Positions 1-5,893 of a DNA stretch of 10,704 nt are shown piece after piece; the stretch's first letter is position 1, and each line of letters starts with the position of its first letter. This DNA is from an uncultured bacterium. Its GTDB lineage: Bacteria > Pseudomonadota > Gammaproteobacteria > Burkholderiales > Burkholderiaceae_E. The stretch covers positions 1 to 10,704 of the forward strand of contig CAIPGD010000572.1 in NCBI GenBank assembly GCA_903864485.1. The letters run 5' to 3'. A model generated the notes under the pieces. The model was not told the origin of the DNA, made no database searches, and saw nothing but the letters and a program-made list of their open reading frames with translations. A program made the translations under genes and the position numbers.

Positions 1-192
1 CGCAGCCAGCCAGATGCCAATGCCATCACAGACAAGTACCTTGAGCCGATCGCAGCGCCGGTTCAGAAACACATAACCGTGGTGCGGTCGGGCAGCACCG
101 AACGCAGACACTACCCGGGCCAATGCTGATTCAGTTCCCGCGCGCATGTCCAGGGGCTCCAAGCCCAACCAGATCGTATCGACACGAATCAC
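1..192 (-). CDS. tnpB: IS66 accessory protein TnpB (Orf2-like), 3' part missing
   Basis: The first 64 residues of an IS66 TnpB (Orf2-like) protein are present. They start MIRVDTIWLG and contain the family hallmark pieces LDMRAGTESAL, HHGYVFLNRR and LKVLVCDGIGIW. TnpB is a small protein needed for transposition of IS66 elements; its exact biochemical role is not settled. The start is a GTG at 192-190 that overlaps the tnpA stop as GTGA, implying translational coupling, which is usual for these elements. The gene runs off the left edge, so about half of the roughly 115-residue protein is seen. No frameshift appears in the visible part. Confidence 0.88.
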   Translation of the reverse strand, partial: MIRVDTIWLGLEPLDMRAGTESALARVVSAFGAARPHHGYVFLNRRCDRLKVLVCDGIGIWLAA

Positions 193-560
193 CGCATCAC
201 CTCGCACACCCACAGCGCGCAGGCGCCAGCCGCACTAACGGGCCAGCTGACCTTGATCGACATCGTCCCGCGGCTCAACTCAATCCGTACATCCCGCTCC
301 GACCCCGGCGTCGGCATCGCGAGCGGCACGAACCCGTGAACAGCCGTGGGGGTTCCGGTATCGGAGCCCATCATCATCTCGCGCCCAAGTGCAATCGAGA
401 TCCAGCGTCGCAGCAGATTCGCGTTCATTCCATTAGCCAGCGCGATCGCCGCCACGGAGACCCCGGGCTGGCTCGCAGCCTCAATCACCTGGGTGCGAAA
501 CTCGGTACTGTATTTGCGCCGAAGTCGGCGGCCGGGAAGTTTGGGAGCTGAAGTGTCCAT
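189..560 (-). CDS. tnpA: IS66 accessory protein TnpA (helix-turn-helix)
   Basis: This is a 123-residue protein of the IS66 TnpA/OrfA type. Residues about 14-55 (RRKYSTEFRTQVIEAA, then a predicted helix-turn-helix ending in NANLLRRWI) match the DNA-binding N-terminal module shared by many transposase OrfA proteins. The remainder is a variable tail ending in a conserved-looking short beta-rich stretch (IELSRGTMSIKVSWP). It probably binds the IS ends and works with TnpB and the DDE enzyme TnpC. The ATG at 560-558 follows a GGTGG stretch that may serve as a ribosome site. The stop overlaps the tnpB start by 4 bp. The length is normal and the frame is intact. Confidence 0.88.
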   Translation of the reverse strand: MDTSAPKLPGRRLRRKYSTEFRTQVIEAASQPGVSVAAIALANGMNANLLRRWISIALGREMMMGSDTGTPTAVHGFVPLAMPTPGSERDVRIELSRGTMSIKVSWPVSAAGACALWVCEVMR

Positions 561-616
561 GTGTCCACCAAGAATTGAACTGACACTAAGGTCCTAAATC
601 CGGATCACTCGATCAA

Positions 617-638
617 GATGACTTCACCGGACGCTTAC
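617..638 (-). repeat. IS66 terminal inverted repeat (tnpA side)
   Basis: Read on the minus strand from 638 it begins GTAAGCGTCCGGTGAAG, matching the GTAAGCG start typical of IS66-family termini. It sits about 57 bp upstream of the tnpA start. The matching repeat at the other end is outside the window, so the exact length of the arm cannot be checked here. Confidence 0.8.
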
Positions 639-658
639 CAAAAACTGGCCGAGTTACC

Positions 659-1186
659 GTGAAACTCCAACTCTCGGAAAAAATTCTCGAGACGCTTGCC
701 GCGGGCGGGGAGATGAGTCGAATGGAGATGACCAACCTTTGTCAGCTGCCCTATGACTCATTGCGCAAGCCCCTGAAGAAACTCATGGGCACTGGGCGAA
801 TTCGGGGTCGCAAGCGGACGGTCAGAAACGTCTCTCGGCCCGTCTGGTTCTATCACCTGCCGGGTGAGCCACATCGAGCCCGCGGCGAAGATCCCCGACT
901 TGAATCAAACCAACAAAAAGCGAACCAGAGCACTGCCGCATCTTGCGCACGCTTGGCCATGCAACAACACACGAGACCCAACATGCAACGACGCGTTCTT
1001 AAAATCGCTGACCTAGCCACCCGCCCGGGCAGGCCCGGAGTGCTACCGCTATCGGAATCGACGATTCGCAGACTCGTGATCGCGGGGCAATTCCCCAAGC
1101 CCTATAAGCTCGGCGCAGCCACGCTCTGGAACATGGCCGACGTGGAGGCATTTATCACCCGCCAGGCAGCGAATGTGGTGGAGTAG
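659..1186 (+). CDS. AlpA-family DNA-binding protein with winged-helix-like N-terminal extension
   Basis: The C-terminal part (about residues 109-172) is an AlpA/excisionase-type helix-turn-helix: VLKIADLA, then LSESTIRRLVIAGQFPKPYKLG, then a LWNMADVEAFI closing helix. Such proteins regulate prophage or island integrases. The N-terminal part (about 4-70) looks like a separate winged helix (LSEKILETLAAGG, DSLRKPLKKLMGTGRI, VWFYHLP). A polar, Gln/Asn-rich linker (about 72-108) joins the two. The GTG start at 659 has only a weak upstream ribosome site and lies 21 bp past the IS66 tip. The frame stays open upstream into the IS, so the original N-terminus may have been cut by the insertion. Internal ATGs at 713 (behind GGGGAG), 959 or 983 are alternative starts; the last two would give a standard, short AlpA protein. 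No integrase is visible in the window. Confidence 0.7.
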   Translation: MKLQLSEKILETLAAGGEMSRMEMTNLCQLPYDSLRKPLKKLMGTGRIRGRKRTVRNVSRPVWFYHLPGEPHRARGEDPRLESNQQKANQSTAASCARLAMQQHTRPNMQRRVLKIADLATRPGRPGVLPLSESTIRRLVIAGQFPKPYKLGAATLWNMADVEAFITRQAANVVE

Positions 1187-1264
1187 TCAATCGATATTTC
1201 TGGCACGACCGAGTGGCGTTCTGCATCGTGATTAATTCTGAAGACCGAAATCAGCAGAGCGCTC

Positions 1265-1492
1265 TCATTTCCCAAGCCGAACGACTATTCGCTCGGTCAG
1301 GCGTGCAGCCAACGGTCGAAACACGAAGATACAAGCGACTGCTGCTGGGTAGGCGTAAGACCAAACCTTCATCCATTCACGAAACAAGCCCTCGGCGAAC
1401 CCCAACCGAACGACCGTGATGAGTAACGTTAAGGCAAGCGACATCATCAAACCCATCAACAGCGCGAATATGATCGGCTGAAAGCGCTTCAT
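1265..1492 (-). CDS. DUF2798 small membrane protein
   Basis: This 75-residue protein is made almost wholly of two hydrophobic helices (about residues 7-31 and 44-61) joined by a short loop with FREWMKVW, and it has a basic C-terminus (ARLTERIVVRLGK). This matches the DUF2798 family of small inner-membrane proteins of unknown function. The ATG is at 1492-1490 with a modest AGG upstream. It follows cydB by 30 nt on the same strand, so it is probably the last gene of the minus-strand operon. A role as an accessory to the bd oxidase or in membrane adaptation is only a guess from position. No terminator with a T-run is visible between it and the convergent AlpA gene. Confidence 0.78.
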   Translation of the reverse strand: MKRFQPIIFALLMGLMMSLALTLLITVVRLGFAEGLFREWMKVWSYAYPAAVACIFVFRPLAARLTERIVVRLGK

Positions 1493-1522
1493 AGACCTGT
1501 CGTGCCTTCAAAAACATTCAAG

Positions 1523-2557
1523 CTAATAACTAAGTGTCGTCGCCTTGCCCCAAAAGACCCGGTACGCGTAGACGGTGTAGCCAATAATCACGGGGAAGAC
1601 CACGACGACCCCGTAGAAGATGACCAACAACGACTCCGTCGCAGTCGCGGCCTGCCAGATCGTGAGTTTTTCAATTACGAGCCAAGGAAAAAGGCTATAC
1701 CCAAGTCCGCAAAAAGACAGCAGGAAAATCCCGACGGTACATCCAAACGGAACACCGCTGCCCCCAGTCACCCCTTTGGAAAGTCTTGCGGGCAAGTGGG
1801 CTACGCTGCGGGCAGTTAACGCAAAAAGCACAGCGGTCAGGAGCGGCACCGGAAGCAGAATCAGAACATTGGGGAAACCGAACCATTTATCGAAAATCCG
1901 CGCGCTCACCCAAGGCGTGGCGATCGAGATTGCCACCACACCCAACCCAGTCCAACCAAGGCTCGCCTTGACCCAGGTTACCGCTTTGAGTTGTAAGGCG
2001 CCTTCCGTTTTCATGATCAGCCAGCCCGCTCCGAGTAATCGGTAGGCTGCGATCAAACACAAACCAATCAGTGCACTGAAAAAGTTGGCTTCGATTTCAT
2101 TACTGAAGCCAGTAATCAGTTGGCCCAGCATGTAGCCCTGCGCCCAGGAGGCTAGGACCGAACCGACCGCAAAAACGCGGTTCCAAAGTGGGCGGTAAGC
2201 CGATTGGGCCTTCGCCCGAAAATCAAAGGCGACGCCGCGAAGGCTCAACGAGAGCAACATCAAAGCAACCGGCAAGTAGAGATGCCCGAGAATGACGCCG
2301 TGTGCAGCTGGAAATGCAACCAGCAGAATGCCAACTCCCAGAACGAGCCAGGTTTCGTTGGCATCCCAAAACGGCCCAATACTTGCGATCATCGTGTCGC
2401 GTTGCGAAACGTCATCGGCTTGTTCCAACAAAATACCCACCCCGAGATCGTAGCCGTCGAGCACGACATAAGCCAGCATCGACAGCGCCATGACGACCGC
2501 GAAGACCAGCGGCAGCCAGCCTTCGATGACGAACAAACTAACTGGCAATTCAGGCAT
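1523..2557 (-). CDS. cydB: Cytochrome bd-type (cyanide-insensitive) quinol oxidase subunit II
   Basis: This 344-residue membrane protein has the CydB/CioB signatures: DGYDLGVGILL (about 34-44), the GPFWDANETWLVLG motif (about 61-74), RGVAFDFR (about 107-114) and about eight to nine hydrophobic helices. Subunit II packs against CydA and supports the haem-containing quinol oxidase that reduces oxygen to water in the cytoplasmic membrane. The ATG at 2557-2555 was chosen because GGAG lies 7 nt upstream. It overlaps the cydA stop by 8 bp (ATGCCTGA), so translation is coupled. A start 8 codons earlier (2581) is possible but has no such site and enlarges the overlap. A separate small CydX/CydS-like gene is not recognised; the DUF2798 gene follows instead. 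Confidence 0.95.
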   Translation of the reverse strand: MPELPVSLFVIEGWLPLVFAVVMALSMLAYVVLDGYDLGVGILLEQADDVSQRDTMIASIGPFWDANETWLVLGVGILLVAFPAAHGVILGHLYLPVALMLLSLSLRGVAFDFRAKAQSAYRPLWNRVFAVGSVLASWAQGYMLGQLITGFSNEIEANFFSALIGLCLIAAYRLLGAGWLIMKTEGALQLKAVTWVKASLGWTGLGVVAISIATPWVSARIFDKWFGFPNVLILLPVPLLTAVLFALTARSVAHLPARLSKGVTGGSGVPFGCTVGIFLLSFCGLGYSLFPWLVIEKLTIWQAATATESLLVIFYGVVVVFPVIIGYTVYAYRVFWGKATTLSY

Positions 2558-3926
2558 GCTGCGTCTCCGAATAATGGACACCCTGGTGCCCTAACCGGGG
2601 CTCCGATGCCGGATCGACTGGGTGGCTCACTTTGCGAGCGAGGTGAAAGACCACCGAGACGTAAGCCACCAAAAGCGCTGCATAGAGCGTGAGATACCCA
2701 GCAAGCGTTAGCGCGATGTTGGCGGCCGGAACCGCTGACGCAGCCTGCGCCGTCGTAAGAACACCAGTCACAAGCCACGGCTGGCGGCCCACTTCTGTCA
2801 CGTACCAGCCGGCAACAAGTGCAACCCAGCCAGAAAATGACATCCAGGTCAAAACTCGAGCTGCGAACATGGATGGTGTGCGGCCCCCTCGCAGGAGCCA
2901 ACTCGCGGCCCAACTCACCAGTAGCATCAACAACCCCACCCCGACCATGATGCGAAATGCCCAGAACACCGGGCCGACAGGCGGGTGATTGTCGCCAAAT
3001 GCCTTAACGCCCTTCACTTCACCTTCCCAGTCATGAGTAAGATAAAGCGAGGCTAGTTTCGGGATCGCAATCTCAAAACGATTTGACTGGGTACTCGTAT
3101 CCGGGATTGCGAACAAAACCGCCGGTACGCCCCGCTGAGTCTCCCAAATTCCCTCCATTGCGGCGAGTTTCGCCGGTTGATGCTTGAGGGTATTGAGGCC
3201 ATGCAAATCGCCGACCAAAATCTGGATCGGGATCAAGAACGCCGCCACCCGAACTCCCGTTCGCAGGGTCGTTAGGACCGCGGGTCCCCGGTCGTTCTGC
3301 AGCCAGCGATAGGCACTCAGGCCCGCCAGCAAGAAGGCACCAGTCAGGCCGGAGGCCAAAAGCATATGAACCATTCGATACGGGAAGGAAGGATTAAAAA
3401 TCACCGCCATCCAACTGGTGACATGGGCCTGCCCATTGATCATCTCAAAGCCTGCGGGTGTGTGCATCCAGGAGTTGAGCGCCAAAATCCAGAAGGCTGA
3501 AGCGGTCGTCCCGATCGCCACCAGGAAAGTGGCCAGCGTATGGACCGATTCGCTCACTCGGCCGCGGCCGAACAGCATGATCCCAAGCATCGTCGCTTCG
3601 AGAAAAAACGCAGTCAGAACTTCATAGGCCAATAGTGGGCCGGCGATATTGCCAACGGTGTTCATATAGCCTGGCCAATTCGTACCAAACTGAAAACTCA
3701 TCGTGATTCCGCTGACGACCCCCAAGGCGAATGTCAACGCGAAAATCTTGATCCAGAACTGATAGGCGTCCATCCAGTGCTGCTGTCCCGTCGCAACAAA
3801 ACGGGTCTTGAAGTAGAGCAAAAACCAGCCCAACGCGATACTGATCGTCGGGAACAGGATGTGGAAAGTGACATTGGCCGCAAACTGCACGCGCGCCAAG
3901 ACCAGCGGGTCGAGCGTCAGCATCAT
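2550..3926 (-). CDS. cydA: Cytochrome bd-type (cyanide-insensitive) quinol oxidase subunit I
   Basis: This 458-residue catalytic subunit takes electrons from quinol and reduces oxygen through haems b558, b595 and a d-type site. The expected ligands are visible: His22 in FHILFP, the acidic pair Glu102/Glu110 in LAYEVLTAFFLEATMLG, His187 in MVHMLLAS, Met327 in FRIMVG, and the GRQPW motif (380-384). The quinol-binding loop (about 240-315; LVGDLHGLNT, HQPAKLAAMEG, WETQ) is short, lacking the long insertion of the E. coli CydA. This places it in the short-loop CIO-like group. Oxidases of this class tolerate cyanide and sulfide. The start codon overlaps the methyltransferase stop (ATGA at 3926-3923); a second ATG follows immediately. 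cydB is the next gene. Confidence 0.96.
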   Translation of the reverse strand: MMLTLDPLVLARVQFAANVTFHILFPTISIALGWFLLYFKTRFVATGQQHWMDAYQFWIKIFALTFALGVVSGITMSFQFGTNWPGYMNTVGNIAGPLLAYEVLTAFFLEATMLGIMLFGRGRVSESVHTLATFLVAIGTTASAFWILALNSWMHTPAGFEMINGQAHVTSWMAVIFNPSFPYRMVHMLLASGLTGAFLLAGLSAYRWLQNDRGPAVLTTLRTGVRVAAFLIPIQILVGDLHGLNTLKHQPAKLAAMEGIWETQRGVPAVLFAIPDTSTQSNRFEIAIPKLASLYLTHDWEGEVKGVKAFGDNHPPVGPVFWAFRIMVGVGLLMLLVSWAASWLLRGGRTPSMFAARVLTWMSFSGWVALVAGWYVTEVGRQPWLVTGVLTTAQAASAVPAANIALTLAGYLTLYAALLVAYVSVVFHLARKVSHPVDPASEPRLGHQGVHYSETQHA

Positions 3927-4558
3927 GATTCGAATCCCTGTATTGGTTTGGTCGCAACGAAACCGACGAGGGCAGACATTCCCTCGTGCCCTGCCCCCTC
4001 ATGAAGGACGGTTTCATAGGTTTCGCAGACTTGAACGGTGAAGCCTGAAAATGCCTCCCGTAACAGTTCTTCGTCGTAGAGGTGGTCAAGCTTATCGGGG
4101 CCACCGGTGCGGTAAGTCAGCTGATTTTTGCCGTACCCCTGAATAATCAGCACACCGCCTGGCTTCAGACACTGCCGGATCCGTTCGAACAGGTCCCCTC
4201 GTTCGGCGGGCGTTGCGAACTGGAAAAAAACCCCTGCCACGAGATCATAATGGTCCGTGCGCCAGTCGAAAGACTGCCAGTCACTGCAGTTGAAGTTGAC
4301 CTTCACACCATGATTTGCAGCCAATGATCGCGCTTTCGCGACTGCTGCCTTTGAAAAATCAAAAGCGTCAACCTGGTGACCTTGGCGGGCTAACCAAACG
4401 CTGTTTCGACCTTCGCCGTCAGCGATCGCCAGCGCAAATCCAGGCGGTAACTCACGCGCCTGCGCTGCTAGGAAGGTGTTGGGCTCCTCGCCAAATACGT
4501 ACTCGGGTGTGGAAAACCGTTTGTCCCACATCTCTTGCGGATAAAGAAAACCAGACAT
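3923..4558 (-). CDS. Class I SAM-dependent methyltransferase (TehB/UbiE-like fold)
   Basis: This 211-residue cytosolic protein has a Rossmann methyltransferase core. Motif I is AIADGEGRNSVWLA (about 44-57), the acidic end of strand 2 is VDAFDFS (63-69), DLVAGVFFQF covers strand 4 (105-114), and the post-motif is LKPGGVLIIQGYG (131-143). The N-terminal WDKRFSTPEYVFGEEPN and the TYRTGGPDKL / LYDEELLREAF pieces resemble TehB-like small-molecule methyltransferases rather than RNA or protein methylases. The substrate is unknown. Because it sits 2 nt after a persulfide dioxygenase gene and overlaps cydA by 4 bp, a sulfur-containing or quinone-related small molecule is a reasonable inference. The start at 4558 has no clear ribosome site; the ATG at 4531 (MWDKRF) is an alternative. 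Confidence 0.88.
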   Translation of the reverse strand: MSGFLYPQEMWDKRFSTPEYVFGEEPNTFLAAQARELPPGFALAIADGEGRNSVWLARQGHQVDAFDFSKAAVAKARSLAANHGVKVNFNCSDWQSFDWRTDHYDLVAGVFFQFATPAERGDLFERIRQCLKPGGVLIIQGYGKNQLTYRTGGPDKLDHLYDEELLREAFSGFTVQVCETYETVLHEGAGHEGMSALVGFVATKPIQGFES

Positions 4559-4560
4559 TT

Positions 4561-5436
4561 TTATAGTGCGTTTAGAGGTATTTTGACGTACGAGATTCCG
4601 TTATTTTCCTTGGGCGGCATCTCACCCGCGCGGATATTGATCTGAACCGCAGGCAGGATCAGCACCGGCATTTCCAGCGTGATGTCACGTTTGGTGCGCA
4701 TCTCCACAAACTGAGCCTCGGAAATGCCGTCGTGCACATGAATGTTCTTCTCACGCTGCTCGGCGACCGTCGCCTCAAAGGCAACCACCCGATTATTGGG
4801 CGGATAGTCGTGACACATGAATAAACGCGTCTCTGGCGGCAAACACAAAATTTTGCGCACCGAATTGAAGAGCGTGTGCGCGTCACCGCCCGGAAAATCG
4901 CACCGCGCGGTGCCGACATCAGGCATGAACAACGTGTCGCCCACAAAAACCGCATCCCCTATTTGATAGGCCACACAGGCGGGCGTATGGCCTGGAACGT
5001 ACATGACCTTTGCAGTCAACTCACCGATCTGGATTTCTTCATCATGTGCCAGCAATTGATCAAATTGCGAGCCGTCGGTATGAAATTGCGACTCCAGATT
5101 GAAAATCCCCTTGAACACCTCCTGGACGCGGGTGATGTGTTCACCGATCGCAATCTTGCCGCCCAGGCGCTCTTTCAAATAAGGGGCCGCACTTAGATGG
5201 TCGGCATGGGCGTGTGTCTCAAGGATCCAGGCCACGTTCAACTGATTGTCTCTGACATACGCAATCACCCGATCGGCAGACTCAGTCTTGGTGCGACCGG
5301 CCTTAGGGTCATAGTCGAGGACAGAATCAACGATGGCGCAGGCGCTGCCATGTCCGTTGTGGACGACATACGTCACCGTCCAGGTGGCCTTGTCAAACAA
5401 GCCGTGCACTTGGGGGCTAGGCGATCTTGGTTTCAT
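4561..5436 (-). CDS. MBL-fold persulfide dioxygenase-like metallohydrolase (ETHE1/Blh type)
   Basis: This 291-residue metallo-beta-lactamase-fold protein carries the signature THAHADHLSAA (His75, His77, Asp79, His80), then PGHTPACVAY (His150), FVGDTLFMPDVGTARCDFPGG (Asp167) and FMCHDYPP (His209). In this family these ligate a mononuclear iron (ETHE1-type enzymes) and oxidise glutathione persulfide to sulfite. The TARCDFPGGDA stretch is typical of the persulfide dioxygenase branch rather than glyoxalase II or lactonases. There is no attached rhodanese or DUF442 domain here; the latter sits on the SQR gene. It is the first gene of the minus operon and has a GGAG 6 nt before the ATG. Divergence from a BigR-like repressor supports control by sulfide or persulfide. 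Confidence 0.9.
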   Translation of the reverse strand: MKPRSPSPQVHGLFDKATWTVTYVVHNGHGSACAIVDSVLDYDPKAGRTKTESADRVIAYVRDNQLNVAWILETHAHADHLSAAPYLKERLGGKIAIGEHITRVQEVFKGIFNLESQFHTDGSQFDQLLAHDEEIQIGELTAKVMYVPGHTPACVAYQIGDAVFVGDTLFMPDVGTARCDFPGGDAHTLFNSVRKILCLPPETRLFMCHDYPPNNRVVAFEATVAEQREKNIHVHDGISEAQFVEMRTKRDITLEMPVLILPAVQINIRAGEMPPKENNGISYVKIPLNAL

Positions 5437-5460
5437 CAGGGGCTCCGAGGCGTGGCCGTT

Positions 5461-5478
5461 AAGCGCCGATTAGCGCTT
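5461..5478 (-). promoter_or_regulatory. Small hairpin in the 5' leader of the persulfide dioxygenase mRNA
   Basis: AAGCGC and GCGCTT form a perfect 6-bp stem around a 6-nt loop. It would lie about 13-30 nt downstream of the predicted transcript start and about 14 nt before the GGAG ribosome site. It could affect mRNA stability or translation. No T-run follows, so it is not an obvious attenuator. The function is a guess. Confidence 0.35.
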
Positions 5479-5497
5479 TAGTTTGAACCATCTAAAC

Positions 5498-5526
5498 AAT
5501 ATATTGACAGATAGTTTATTTGTCAA
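5498..5526 (-). promoter_or_regulatory. Sigma70-type promoter for the pdo-methyltransferase-cydAB arm
   Basis: On the minus strand a perfect TTGACA (5526-5521) is followed by exactly 17 bp and TATATT (5503-5498; 5 of 6 matches to TATAAT). The transcript would begin near 5491 and have a leader of about 55 nt. It occupies nearly the same bases as the plus-strand promoter, and each -35 box lies inside the other's spacer. Confidence 0.65.
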
Positions 5527-5528
5527 TA
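5502..5528. promoter_or_regulatory. Inverted-repeat operator in the divergent intergenic region, candidate BigR site
   Basis: TATTGACA (5502-5509) and TGTCAATA (5521-5528) form a perfect 8-bp inverted repeat. The 11-bp AT-rich spacer continues the symmetry (ATA/TAT, 5511-5513 with 5517-5519) about a centre at 5515. The overall span of 27 bp and the AT-rich character suit an ArsR-family dimer. Both arms coincide with -35 boxes, so binding would block both divergent promoters. Assignment to the adjacent repressor gene is inference from position. Confidence 0.65.
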
Positions 5529-5532
5529 GAGT
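5504..5532 (+). promoter_or_regulatory. Sigma70-type promoter for the bigR-pmpAB-sqr-sulP arm
   Basis: A perfect TTGACA (5504-5509) is followed by a 17-bp spacer and TAGAGT (5527-5532; 4 of 6 matches to TATAAT). The start would be near 5539, giving a leader of about 22 nt. GGAG (5551-5554) then precedes the TTG start at 5561. Confidence 0.6.
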
Positions 5533-5560
5533 TACGAAAAACGATCAATCGGAGTAGATA

Positions 5561-5893
5561 TTGAACACAGTCGTACCTGAGCTCGCGCGAATGCAGGAGG
5601 CTGCCGCACAAGCCTGTCAGCTCATGAAGACGCTCGGCAACCCAGATCGGCTGCTGATCCTCTGCCAGCTATCGAAGGGCGAGATGCGCGTGGGCGAAGT
5701 TGAAACGCTTCTCGGAATCACCCAGCCCACCCTCTCGCAACAACTCACGGTCCTGCGCGCGGAGGGTTTGGTGAGTACGCGTCGTGAGGGGAAACACATC
5801 TACTACCGTATCAATAGCCCGCAGGCCCTCGCGGTGCTTGAGGTCCTGTACGAGCAGTTTTGCCCGCGCAAAGAGGATCACCATGACGATTGA
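5561..5893 (+). CDS. bigR: ArsR-family thiol-based sulfide/persulfide-responsive repressor (BigR/SqrR type)
   Basis: This 110-residue winged-helix repressor has LMKTLGNPDRLLIL (21-34) followed by the recognition helix region QPTLSQQLTVLRAEGLV (55-71) and the wing TRREGKHIYYRI (73-84). It lacks the metal-binding ELCVCDL motif of ArsR and SmtB sensors. Instead Cys35 (LLILCQLS) and Cys101 (YEQFCPR) are 66 residues apart, the same spacing as the redox pair known in BigR (Cys42/Cys108). That pair forms a disulfide or polysulfide link on exposure to sulfane sulfur and releases DNA. A third cysteine is at 19. The start is TTG, chosen because GGAG lies 6 nt upstream; a rare start codon would keep levels low. 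The stop overlaps the next start by 11 bp. It probably represses both divergent arms. Confidence 0.88.
   Translation: MNTVVPELARMQEAAAQACQLMKTLGNPDRLLILCQLSKGEMRVGEVETLLGITQPTLSQQLTVLRAEGLVSTRREGKHIYYRINSPQALAVLEVLYEQFCPRKEDHHDD

Larger units (their letters stand above)
1..638 (-). mobile_element. IS66-family insertion sequence, tnpA-proximal end (runs off the left edge)
   Basis: The stretch holds the first two genes of an IS66-type element, tnpA and the start of tnpB, in the family's usual order and overlap. It is bounded on the right by a terminal repeat reading GTAAGCGTCCGGTGAAGTCA inward from position 638. The GTAAGCG tip is characteristic of IS66 ends. The tnpC (DDE transposase) gene and the other terminus lie outside the window, so intactness cannot be judged. 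IS66 elements usually duplicate 8 bp on insertion; the 8 bp next to the tip are CAAAAACT (639-646), and their partner copy would lie beyond the left edge. Confidence 0.88.

Noticed and set aside
853..1098. Minus-strand open frame of 81 residues under the AlpA gene
   Set aside because: The composition is Arg/Ser/Cys-rich with no recognisable domain. The plus-strand frame contains a clear AlpA helix-turn-helix over the same bases.
1256..1265. Perfect palindrome AGAGCGCTCT at the end of the DUF2798 gene
   Set aside because: It has no loop or T-run and partly lies at the stop region. A 10-bp palindrome can arise by chance in this base composition.
1213..1419. Plus-strand open frame of 68 residues
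   Set aside because: It is antisense to the DUF2798 gene, rich in Arg, Thr and Pro, and lacks a domain or clear ribosome site. It is best explained as a shadow frame.
2389..2913. Long minus-strand frame overlapping the cydA-cydB junction
   Set aside because: It is the +1 shadow of cydA and cydB; the residues are Cys/Arg/Ser-rich and unlike any known membrane protein.
5784..5882. Longer start for the PmpA-like protein inside the repressor gene
   Set aside because: The added residues are an out-of-frame reading of the ArsR C-terminus. The ATG at 5883 has AGAGG at proper spacing and begins the recognisable protein.
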